Shown piece after piece: positions 1-4,928 of a stretch of DNA of 5,452 nucleotides. This DNA comes from an uncultured Leptolyngbya sp. (GTDB taxonomy: Bacteria > Cyanobacteriota > Cyanobacteriia > Phormidesmidales > Phormidesmidaceae), in the NCBI GenBank assembly GCA_937899365.1, contig CALBPH010000385.1:1-5452 (forward strand), given 5' to 3'. Made by a program: the position numbers and the translations under genes. The number at the start of each line of letters is the position of its first letter. Positions within the stretch are counted from its first letter, which is position 1. Below the pieces are notes generated by a model. It saw only the letters and a list, made by a program, of their open reading frames with translations, was not told where the DNA came from and did no database searches.

Positions 1-401
1 TGTATGCGCTCAAGTCAGGACGGCGAAGCGGACGGGTCAATATGATCGCCGCTCTGTGCGGTCGCCAATTGCTCGCCCCATTTACGGTAGAAGGAGCCTG
101 CAACCGAACTGTCTTCGAAACCTGGTTAACTCGGTGTTTAATTCCAACCCTCAAGCCTGGTCAGAAATTGGTGATTGATAACGCGACCTTCCATAAGGGG
201 GGAAATATTGAAGCACTCGTGAAGGCTGCAGGGTGCGAGGTCTGGTACTTGCCGCCCTATTCACCTGACTTGAATAAGATTGAACGGTGTTGGTCTTGGC
301 TCAAGAGCCGTATTCGAAAATGTGTAAAACAGTTTGATACCTTGCGCGAAGCTATGGAGCATGTTCTCAATGAAGCGTCCTAACCTTAATGGCGACTGCT
401 A
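1..401 (+). mobile_element. IS630-family insertion sequence, right-hand part
   Basis: This is the 3' portion of an IS630/Tc1-type element; its left end lies outside the window. The internal marker is the DDE transposase C-terminus ending at 383. The element probably ends about 17-20 nt after that stop, at the TATA of bases 400-403. This family inserts at TA dinucleotides and duplicates them, so the tip is either base 399 or base 401. Read outward-in, the end begins GCAGTCGCCATTAAGG. The boundary is inferred from the transposase stop, the TA site and the abrupt end of TPR-like coding in the facing gene. The matching left inverted repeat cannot be seen here. Confidence 0.75.
3..383 (+). CDS. 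IS630-family DDE transposase, C-terminal fragment (5' end outside window)
   Basis: This is the C-terminal part of an IS630-family transposase, the enzyme that cuts and joins the element's ends at TA targets. The frame is open from base 3, giving 126 codons; the methionine at base 42 (VNMIAALCG) is internal to the family's conserved core, not a true start. Visible hallmarks of the DDE_3 superfamily endonuclease domain are VIDNATFHK with the second catalytic Asp, YLPPYSPDLNKIERCW with the final catalytic Glu, and a basic WLKSRIRK stretch after it. The first catalytic Asp and the N-terminal helix-turn-helix must lie upstream of the window. Many cyanobacterial IS630 copies encode the protein in two frames, which cannot be judged here. 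The visible part has no disruption, and its stop overlaps the facing TPR gene by 17 nt. Confidence 0.9.
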   Translation, partial: YALKSGRRSGRVNMIAALCGRQLLAPFTVEGACNRTVFETWLTRCLIPTLKPGQKLVIDNATFHKGGNIEALVKAAGCEVWYLPPYSPDLNKIERCWSWLKSRIRKCVKQFDTLREAMEHVLNEAS

Positions 402-891
402 TACGTTGCACTAAGGCTTCTACATTATGGGGTTCCAGCTGTAGTAGCCAATTTAGGTCCTGGATGGCTTTGCGGTAGTTACCCTGCTGCGTGGCTGCGA
501 TCGCATCATCTAAAAATCCTTTAGAGGAGATCAGGGGTTCAGTATTAGGTCGTAGGGTTTCAATTTCAGCTAAACAGGCTTGGGCATTTGTCCTGTCTTG
601 GGCATTTAAGTACAGTCGGGTGGCTTGTTTGTAAGCCATGATCGCCTTCGATGTATCGCCGGTTTGGCGGTGCGCCTTGGCCAAGAGTCTGTGGGCTATG
701 GCCATATTAGGATTTAGACGCAGGGCCTGCTCGATGGCAATGATGGCGGCGGTGGGCTGTTTGAGGCTGAGCAGGGCAACGGCTTTGGTATACCAAAGCC
801 TGGGCTGATTGGGGTTGTTCTGGAGCAGGGTTTCTAGCGTTGCGATCGCAACCCCATAATCACCCGCTTGCATTGCCTGCTGATAGCTCAT
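367..891 (-). CDS. TPR-repeat protein, C-terminus probably truncated by IS630
   Basis: This 174-aa protein consists of tetratricopeptide repeats, helix-pair units that mediate protein-protein contacts. TPR-like units cover roughly residues 1-29, 30-63 and 64-97. A degenerate linker (98-124) follows, then another unit at 125-154 (DDAIAATQQGNYRKAI...LLQLEP) and the first helix of a further repeat from 155. That last repeat breaks off near residue 163, exactly where the IS630 tip lies. The final 10-11 residues (AVAIKVRTLH) would be encoded by IS DNA, so the native protein was probably longer. No signal peptide or membrane segment is seen, so a cytoplasmic location is likely. The ATG is preceded by GGGG at 7-nt spacing and lies 22 nt after the zinc-ribbon gene's stop, suggesting co-transcription. 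Two HIP1 octamers fall within the gene. Its partner and function are unknown. Confidence 0.85.
   Translation of the reverse strand: MSYQQAMQAGDYGVAIATLETLLQNNPNQPRLWYTKAVALLSLKQPTAAIIAIEQALRLNPNMAIAHRLLAKAHRQTGDTSKAIMAYKQATRLYLNAQDRTNAQACLAEIETLRPNTEPLISSKGFLDDAIAATQQGNYRKAIQDLNWLLQLEPHNVEALVQRIAVAIKVRTLH
497..504. repeat. HIP1 octamer GCGATCGC
   Basis: This is an exact copy of the highly iterated palindrome typical of many cyanobacterial genomes, located inside the TPR gene. Confidence 0.9.
842..849. repeat. HIP1 octamer GCGATCGC
   Basis: This is a second exact HIP1 copy, near the 5' end of the TPR gene. Confidence 0.9.
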
Positions 892-913
892 TTATTCACC
901 CCATCACCAATGT

Positions 914-1756
914 CTAAAACAGATCAGCAATGACCTCAGCTAACCCTTCTGTCATGCTACCGGCGATTTCCCCGGTGACCTCAAGGATAACTGTCGCAAG
1001 TTCTGGTAGCTCCCCCACGGATTCCAACGCTGCACCAGCTATCTTAGCAAGAGTCTCCACTGCACCCTCAGCTACTTCAGGTGTGGCAGCTACAGTTTGG
1101 GCACTGTCTCTAGTGAGATTACCAGCGGTGCTCTGGACCAAATCTGCAGCCATATAGAGGGTTTCATTGTCCTGAATGGTATCCAGACTACCTTCAACAA
1201 TGACCTGTGCCACAGTGTCACTGACCAAATCACCCCCAGTGTAATTCGCCCCTGGTGAGATTGGAGCTTCACCAGTTTTGGGCTGATTAGCAGTAGGCTG
1301 TTTTCTGGCAGACTGGTGTGGTTCTGGATGTGAATGTTTCCACAGCGCAGCTAACTCTGTTTGGTCAAACCAGACGCCGTGACAACTGTGGCAGATATCC
1401 AAGGTAAGCCCCTTGTGGCGTTTTCGTTCTAGTACCTTTGCACACACTGGGCAATTAATTTGATTGTGCCAGCCACAGGTCTCACAGTGTTCGAGGTTTC
1501 GATCCATTAGGGTATTGCAATCCTGGCAATGAATCATCCATGTTCGAGGTTTCTGAGTAATGTGTTGACGAACCTTGGGCGATTGAATTTTTTGGGATAA
1601 TTGCACTTCACCCTTATCGAACCACACACCACCACAACGGTTACAGCAATCAAGGGTTAGGAATACTTCTTGATGCTGGCGGGTGATTTTGAGTTTTTTC
1701 ATCGGTAGTCCCGTGCATACGGGGCAGTCATACCGAGGTTCTGGCGTGCTAGGCAT
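914..1756 (-). CDS. Double zf-TFIIB-like zinc-ribbon protein with acidic Ala/Gly-rich tail
   Basis: This 280-aa protein has an N-terminal zinc-binding half and a low-complexity C-terminal half. Two zf-TFIIB-type ribbons share the pattern CPxC...LDxCxxCxGVWFDxxE: ribbon 1 uses C11/C14 and C38/C41, ribbon 2 uses C102/C105 and C122/C125. Between them a third Cys quartet (C77/C80, C91/C94) could bind another zinc. A polar linker with many His, Gln and Pro (about 140-170) leads into a tail (about 178-280) rich in Ala, Gly, Glu, Val and Leu with almost no basic residues, predicted by eye to be amphipathic helices. Proteins with this ribbon are widespread in bacteria but poorly characterised; nucleic-acid or protein binding is possible but unproven. 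The ATG at 1756 is preferred over an adjacent upstream TTG because GAGG lies 8 nt before it. That ATG overlaps the stop of the upstream frame (ATGCCTAG), implying translational coupling. Confidence 0.85.
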   Translation of the reverse strand: MPSTPEPRYDCPVCTGLPMKKLKITRQHQEVFLTLDCCNRCGGVWFDKGEVQLSQKIQSPKVRQHITQKPRTWMIHCQDCNTLMDRNLEHCETCGWHNQINCPVCAKVLERKRHKGLTLDICHSCHGVWFDQTELAALWKHSHPEPHQSARKQPTANQPKTGEAPISPGANYTGGDLVSDTVAQVIVEGSLDTIQDNETLYMAADLVQSTAGNLTRDSAQTVAATPEVAEGAVETLAKIAGAALESVGELPELATVILEVTGEIAGSMTEGLAEVIADLF

Positions 1757-2045
1757 CAAGCAGACCTCGTGAGGTGTGTTTGTTGGGGAGCTGCTGAATG
1801 GCAGGGAATGCGTAGACTAATAGTCCAGAGTCTGTCATTTCGATTTCGGCCAGATCCTGTTGGCACAGAGAGGTAAGGACCTCATTAGCTACAGCAGAGT
1901 CGATGCCTAATTCGGATATAACTTCAATTTCAGTCAGTTTTCCTTGGTTTGCTTGAGCTAGCTTAAGGATTTCAGATTGTAGGGTTCTGAGTTGATTGGT
2001 TGCGCTATGGGTGAGGCGACGGTTGCGATCTCGCCGATGACTTTG
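1749..2045 (-). pseudogene. C-terminal half of a frame-disrupted membrane/winged-helix-like protein
   Basis: A 98-codon open frame lies between an in-frame TAG (2046-2048) and the TAG at 1749-1751, but it contains no ATG, GTG or TTG until an ATG at codon 70, so it cannot start by itself. It reads as genuine protein: a basic segment (HRRDRNRR), then a helical region (LRTLQSEILKLAQANQGKL), then a compact domain (TEIEVISELGIDSAVANEVL, a short linker, then DSGLLVYAF) that resembles a small winged-helix fold. It sits one base out of frame with the 66-aa membrane ORF upstream and overlaps it over 2005-2045. Cyanobacteria have small proteins that join an N-terminal hydrophobic segment, a basic stretch and a domain of this sort, so the two frames probably formed one gene of about 150 codons. 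A single-base indel, a sequencing error or, less likely, +1 frameshifting would explain the split. The stop overlaps the next gene's ATG by 8 nt. Confidence 0.7.
1765..1768 (-). promoter_or_regulatory. Ribosome binding site that decides the zinc-ribbon gene start
   Basis: On the minus strand GAGG lies 8 nt before the ATG at 1754-1756. An in-frame TTG immediately upstream is only 5 nt from it, so the ATG is the better start. The site lies inside the coding sequence of the upstream frame, as expected for translationally coupled genes. Confidence 0.5.
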
Positions 2046-2205
2046 CTACGAGTCCGATGCCGCCTGCTAAGGGTAAACCTACCCTTAGGCCAAAGGTGAG
2101 GGTTCTCACTGCCATGGACTGATCGCTCAGATCGGCCTTGGCAAAGCCCAACATCATAAACCCAGAAAGACCTAATAGACCGATGCCACTAAAGAGTTTA
2201 TTCAT
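2005..2205 (-). CDS. Small membrane protein, likely N-terminal half of a frameshifted gene
   Basis: This ORF encodes 66 aa. Residues 3-22 (KLFSGIGLLGLSGFMMLGFA) form a hydrophobic segment that could be a signal anchor. Residues 36-54 form a second, glycine-rich hydrophobic stretch (LPLAGGIGLVA). After K55 the frame turns into a Ser/Pro-rich tail (SSARSQPSPHP) of the sort produced by out-of-frame reading. In the neighbouring frame the sequence continues as HRRDRNRR and a well-behaved helical domain, so the true protein probably leaves this frame near residue 55. The ATG at 2205 has no clear Shine-Dalgarno sequence. A perfect 12-bp palindrome lies 45 bp upstream. As written, the product would be a short membrane protein of unknown role. 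Confidence 0.6.
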   Translation of the reverse strand: MNKLFSGIGLLGLSGFMMLGFAKADLSDQSMAVRTLTFGLRVGLPLAGGIGLVAKSSARSQPSPHP

Positions 2206-2250
2206 TGTCAGGGGCTAAGAAACTCAAATCGCTATCTAGCTAAGACGCTT

Positions 2251-2262
2251 TGGCAATTGCCA
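2251..2262. promoter_or_regulatory. Perfect 12-bp palindrome TGGCAATTGCCA, possible operator
   Basis: The sequence TGGCAATTGCCA equals its own reverse complement. It sits in the 102-bp gap between the sulfotransferase stop and the start of the membrane-protein gene, 45 bp upstream of that start. A symmetric site here could bind a dimeric regulator, and its TTGCCA half could also act as a weak -35 element. It has no T-tract and no loop, so it is not a classical terminator. The regulator is unknown. Confidence 0.3.
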
Positions 2263-2307
2263 GGACCTCTAAACCAGTCGTAGCCTTTTACGGTCAGACT
2301 GTGGGAG

Positions 2308-3264
2308 TTAGCCAGGGTAGTTTTGTAACTTGAAGTAGGGGGCAAGACGTTTGGTAATACGCTTTTGATTATGAGCTACGGTCGGTATCAAGGTTGTAGG
2401 ACGTTTGTTAATCAGTGACGGATAGTCGATGGGGATAACGGGTGTTGTGTTCAAGAAGTTGAAAATTTGCGTCAGGGTTGTTTCAGGGGATTCGCACAGA
2501 TCTTCAAATCGGATAGAGATGTAGGTTGACGCTGGTAAATCGTCGATGTTGTTTACATAGTATGATGTGGCGTCAAAGGCCTGTTGCAATACTTTGTTGA
2601 GACCAATGTTGAAGCGGGGAAAGTACATCAGTCGGTACATTAGCCGAAAGACTGGATTTTTGAAAATCTTGTTATATTTCTTGGATACAAGTCCCGTATA
2701 GTCATTCCAGCCTGATAACACTTGGTCAATTAACTTGAGTTTGGAGTTGATTACATTTATCGGATTACGATGGATAAAGATAAATCGAGCGTTAGGGATG
2801 GCTTGGTGAATGTAGAGAAAGTAGGGATAACACCATGGATTTTTGAGGAGCAGGGGTTTCTCTAGATCAGATGTGCTCTGTACCTTGCGGCAGATTTCTA
2901 AAAACTTAGGTAGACTTTCGTCACTGATGTGTAGCTTATCTATAGTGTTTCGTAGAATGAAACCATATTCCTCAGGGAGATTGGGTGAAACGGGAACCCT
3001 ATCGAATTCGCGATCGCAAATCCCCAACCGCTCAAACTCATCCTGTAATTCTTGCAGTTTCTTCTGTTCAATATTGTTGTGATAATTATGTAGAATCTCA
3101 TCATACTTAATGATGTGGTATGCCTTGACCACATTAAAACATTGGGTTGAAGCCAGCGTTTGATACAACAACGTTGTTCCCGAACGATGATCGCCCAAGA
3201 TGAAAATTGGTTGGGTTTTAACATCCTTGAGCTGGTCTAAATATGGCTGGTCTAGAGAAATCAT
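2308..3264 (-). CDS. Sulfotransferase family protein (PAPS-dependent type)
   Basis: This 318-aa protein belongs to the P-loop-like sulfotransferase superfamily (Sulfotransfer_3 type), which moves a sulfuryl group from PAPS to hydroxyl or amino acceptors. The 5'-phosphosulfate loop is at residues 22-33 (ILGDHRSGTTLL). The 3'-phosphate-binding motif is FIFIHRNPINVINS, with R166 and S174 in the expected spacing. LLLKNPW (138-144) and RFEDLCESPETTL (252-264) are further family signatures, and the length is typical. There is no signal peptide or membrane segment, so it is probably cytoplasmic. The acceptor cannot be predicted; glycan, lipid and small-metabolite substrates are all known for this family. 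The ATG at 3264 is chosen over a TTG two codons upstream because GGGG sits 7 nt before the ATG but only 1 nt before the TTG. It lies 50 nt downstream of the exporter gene, so the two may be co-transcribed. Confidence 0.87.
   Translation of the reverse strand: MISLDQPYLDQLKDVKTQPIFILGDHRSGTTLLYQTLASTQCFNVVKAYHIIKYDEILHNYHNNIEQKKLQELQDEFERLGICDREFDRVPVSPNLPEEYGFILRNTIDKLHISDESLPKFLEICRKVQSTSDLEKPLLLKNPWCYPYFLYIHQAIPNARFIFIHRNPINVINSKLKLIDQVLSGWNDYTGLVSKKYNKIFKNPVFRLMYRLMYFPRFNIGLNKVLQQAFDATSYYVNNIDDLPASTYISIRFEDLCESPETTLTQIFNFLNTTPVIPIDYPSLINKRPTTLIPTVAHNQKRITKRLAPYFKLQNYPG
3010..3017. repeat. HIP1 octamer GCGATCGC
   Basis: This is a third exact HIP1 copy, inside the sulfotransferase gene. Confidence 0.9.
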
Positions 3265-3314
3265 AGGCAAGCCCCAGAGAATATCAATATTATATATAGA
3301 GATGATTGTAGGGG

Positions 3315-4352
3315 TTAGATGCCTTTAAATCCGCCAGATTCGCTCATTTCCTTATCACTCGGTTTTTGAGAAGAACGACTTAGATTTAAACGCTGTACAC
3401 CAATTTGATTTAATACGACGCCACCCAAAATGACGACACCGCCCAGGTACTGACCAAAGGTGGGTATCTCACCCAAGAGTATAAAAGCAGAGAGAATACC
3501 AATGATGGGGTTAAACGCCGTCGCAAAAGAGACTTCACTGGCAGTACTACGTTTGAGTCCGTTAAACCAAAATGTTTGACCAGCAACAACAATGATCGCA
3601 GCGTAGAACAACATCCACTGCCATAAAAAGGGTGAGCCCACATCCATAAAGTGTTCAGGTCCATAGAGAATCAGCGTCGCCCCAAAGAAAAATACTGTTC
3701 CAATAAACATTCTAAAAACACTGAAAATCCCTAACGGAATCTCTCGCAGACTAATCTTACTCACCAGATTAGCAACTGCTTTGATCACAGCAGCGATCAG
3801 GGTTAACAAGGCCCCGCGACCAACCGCCATGCCCATACTCATAGACATCATTTCAGTGCCAGGTGGCTGAATTAAAACCGTTAGGGCAACGCCGATAAAT
3901 GAAACCACTGCTCCAGCCACCACCCATTTATTAACCCGGTCTCCTAGTACCCACACCGACAATGCCAACACTAGGGGGGTATCAATCTGGCTGATTAAAA
4001 TCACATTGGTCACTGGCGTAATAGCGAGTGCTGTGAAAATTAGTGTGGGTACAATGGCTGCTCCCAAAATTGCCACCACCGCCATGGATAGCCAACTCTG
4101 CCATTTAATCTGTTGTAGTAACGGTTTACGCCACTCGCGGGAGTAGGTAATGGCTAGAAGGATAAGAGCGCACAAATTGCCAATGAATAGTACATTGCAA
4201 AAGGAAATAGGGTTGCGCCCATCGATTAAGTTCAGCTCACCTAACTCTGTTAGTTTTCGAGTGACGGCGTTGGCGGCTCCAAAGATAGCAATGGCGAGTA
4301 GAAGATACAGTCGCCCTGAGGGTTGAAAGCCTGATTTTGTCGTAGTTTGCAT
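3315..4352 (-). CDS. EamA/DMT-superfamily transporter
   Basis: This 345-aa inner-membrane protein has about ten hydrophobic helices, at roughly residues 15-31, 48-68, 86-106, 113-133, 143-160, 180-198, 208-229, 246-262, 272-292 and 301-317. They form two five-helix EamA repeats, the hallmark of drug/metabolite transporters, which usually export amino acids, metabolites or toxic compounds. Family-like features include the LGD end of helix 4 in the first repeat (VWVLGDRV) and the corresponding ILLGE in the second (AFILLGEIPTFGQYLGG). The C-terminal 25 residues are a polar, Ser/Lys/Glu-rich cytoplasmic tail, and a Met/Ser-rich loop (MMSMSMGM, 168-175) joins the repeats. The substrate is not predictable. 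The start is well supported by AGGAG 7 nt before the ATG. It leads the minus-strand block and diverges from the substrate-binding protein gene. Confidence 0.9.
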   Translation of the reverse strand: MQTTTKSGFQPSGRLYLLLAIAIFGAANAVTRKLTELGELNLIDGRNPISFCNVLFIGNLCALILLAITYSREWRKPLLQQIKWQSWLSMAVVAILGAAIVPTLIFTALAITPVTNVILISQIDTPLVLALSVWVLGDRVNKWVVAGAVVSFIGVALTVLIQPPGTEMMSMSMGMAVGRGALLTLIAAVIKAVANLVSKISLREIPLGIFSVFRMFIGTVFFFGATLILYGPEHFMDVGSPFLWQWMLFYAAIIVVAGQTFWFNGLKRSTASEVSFATAFNPIIGILSAFILLGEIPTFGQYLGGVVILGGVVLNQIGVQRLNLSRSSQKPSDKEMSESGGFKGI

Positions 4353-4460
4353 GTATAGGCTCCTGGCCCTAGCTTAGTGAGCAGTGCTACTGAATGGAAA
4401 ATACGCTGTTACTGACTTGAGAAGATAGATACGTCTGTCATAAAGGTTGTGGGTCGATCT

Positions 4461-4489
4461 TTTGTAGCTGAGCCCATAGTTCGGATCAA
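4461..4489 (-). promoter_or_regulatory. Candidate sigma70-type promoter for the EamA gene
   Basis: On the minus strand TTGATC (4484-4489) and TACAAA (4461-4466) are separated by 17 bp. Each hexamer matches the consensus at four of six positions. The -10 lies about 110 bp upstream of the EamA start, leaving a long leader. This is a by-eye match in AT-rich DNA and could be chance. Confidence 0.22.
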
Positions 4490-4557
4490 AAATCCTAAAA
4501 ATATTGATTCAGATGTCTCAAATATCCAAAATTGAAGCAATTTCTCTGAAATTTACC

Positions 4558-4577
4558 CATCCTCACTTTAGAGGATG
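4558..4577. repeat. Perfect 7-bp inverted repeat with 6-nt loop
   Basis: CATCCTC and GAGGATG flank the loop ACTTTA. There is no T-run next to either arm, so it does not look like an intrinsic terminator. It lies mid-intergenic, about 350 bp from the + strand gene. It could be a regulatory hairpin or a remnant of a mobile-element end, since subterminal hairpins of this size occur in IS200/IS605 elements. Confidence 0.4.
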
Positions 4578-4759
4578 AGCCAATCTGAAAGCAGTGCTCG
4601 AAGCCAAGAACTTACGGATAGGACAACATCAAGGATTAGCAATGCCACAGTTTTATCATGAGGACCCTACCAAAGCCTGATTAATACAGCATATTACTTG
4701 AGATTGCTGAGTTCTCAATGTGATGTCTATTCTATAGAACCTTTATTATTTGACAAGTA

Positions 4760-4792
4760 CCCCAGCTGCAAAACATCTGTGGGTTTCTGGGG
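4760..4792. repeat. Imperfect hairpin CCCCAG...CTGGGG
   Basis: A six-base stem, CCCCAG (4760-4765) paired with CTGGGG (4787-4792), encloses 21 nt. It is immediately preceded by a perfect TTGACA (4750-4755), but no acceptable -10 is found at 16-18 bp. It lies 136 bp upstream of the substrate-binding protein start. It may be a leader structure or chance. Confidence 0.25.
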
Positions 4793-4842
4793 GGCGGTTA
4801 CCCGTCTAATTGCTTGAAACCTCTGAGAATGGTAAAACTAGC

Positions 4843-4852
4843 ACCCATGGGT
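4843..4852. promoter_or_regulatory. 10-bp palindrome ACCCATGGGT upstream of the transporter gene
   Basis: This perfect palindrome lies 76 bp before the start codon of the substrate-binding protein gene, a usual position for an operator. It contains an NcoI-like CCATGG core, which can occur by chance. No matching second site is seen. Confidence 0.2.
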
Positions 4853-4928
4853 TGTACTTGAAACATAGTTGTATCTGGGCTTTGTTTAAGTACGCCATGA
4901 CGGTTCGTTAGCGTATCGGAGTTTCCCT

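Larger units (their letters stand above)
4353..4928. other. 576-bp divergent intergenic region
   Basis: This region lies between the start codons of the EamA gene (minus) and the substrate-binding protein gene (plus). It must hold both promoters. I see no RNA gene and no convincing protein gene; the longest ATG-started frame noted is 28 codons (4575-4661). It contains a perfect 7-bp stem hairpin (4558-4577), a longer imperfect hairpin (4760-4792), a 10-bp palindrome ACCCATGGGT (4843-4852) and two copies of the 9-mer AGCAGTGCT (4380-4388 and 4590-4598). It also has two CTTGAAAC copies 44 bp apart (4813-4820, 4857-4864). The size and hairpins would also suit a decayed mobile element, but no transposase remnant can be read. 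Confidence 0.6.

Noticed and set aside
930..1157. Open + strand frame of 75 codons opposite the zinc-ribbon gene
   Set aside because: It is antisense to the acidic Ala/Glu-rich tail, and its Ser/Ala/Val-rich composition is what antisense reading of that tail would give. It has no domain and no supporting context.
1090..1272. 60-codon minus-strand frame inside the zinc-ribbon gene
   Set aside because: It lies within the well-supported zinc-ribbon coding sequence in another frame, with no recognisable protein features.
2008..2045. Programmed +1 frameshift site joining the two halves of the split gene
   Set aside because: No shift-prone codon allowing P-site re-pairing is evident, since CCA to CAT does not re-pair. 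A plain indel is simpler, so this is mentioned only as an alternative in the findings.
2280..2307. CAGTC...GACTG inverted repeat after the sulfotransferase stop as a terminator
   Set aside because: The stem is only 5 bp, the loop is about 17 nt and only three T residues follow. It is too weak to call.
2843..3224. Two overlapping frames (2843-3082 + and 2940-3224 -) within the sulfotransferase gene
   Set aside because: The sulfotransferase frame has clear motifs throughout this stretch. These are shadows with atypical Ser/Arg/Cys-rich composition.
3410..3664. 84-codon minus-strand frame inside the EamA gene
   Set aside because: It is a shadow of a membrane-protein gene in another frame and carries no recognisable features.
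4575..4680. Two short + strand frames in the intergenic region: 28 codons from an ATG at 4575, and a 33-codon open stretch without an initial ATG from 4579
   Set aside because: They are too short, have no Shine-Dalgarno support and match nothing I recognise. The second reads somewhat like protein and could be a remnant, but this is not supportable.
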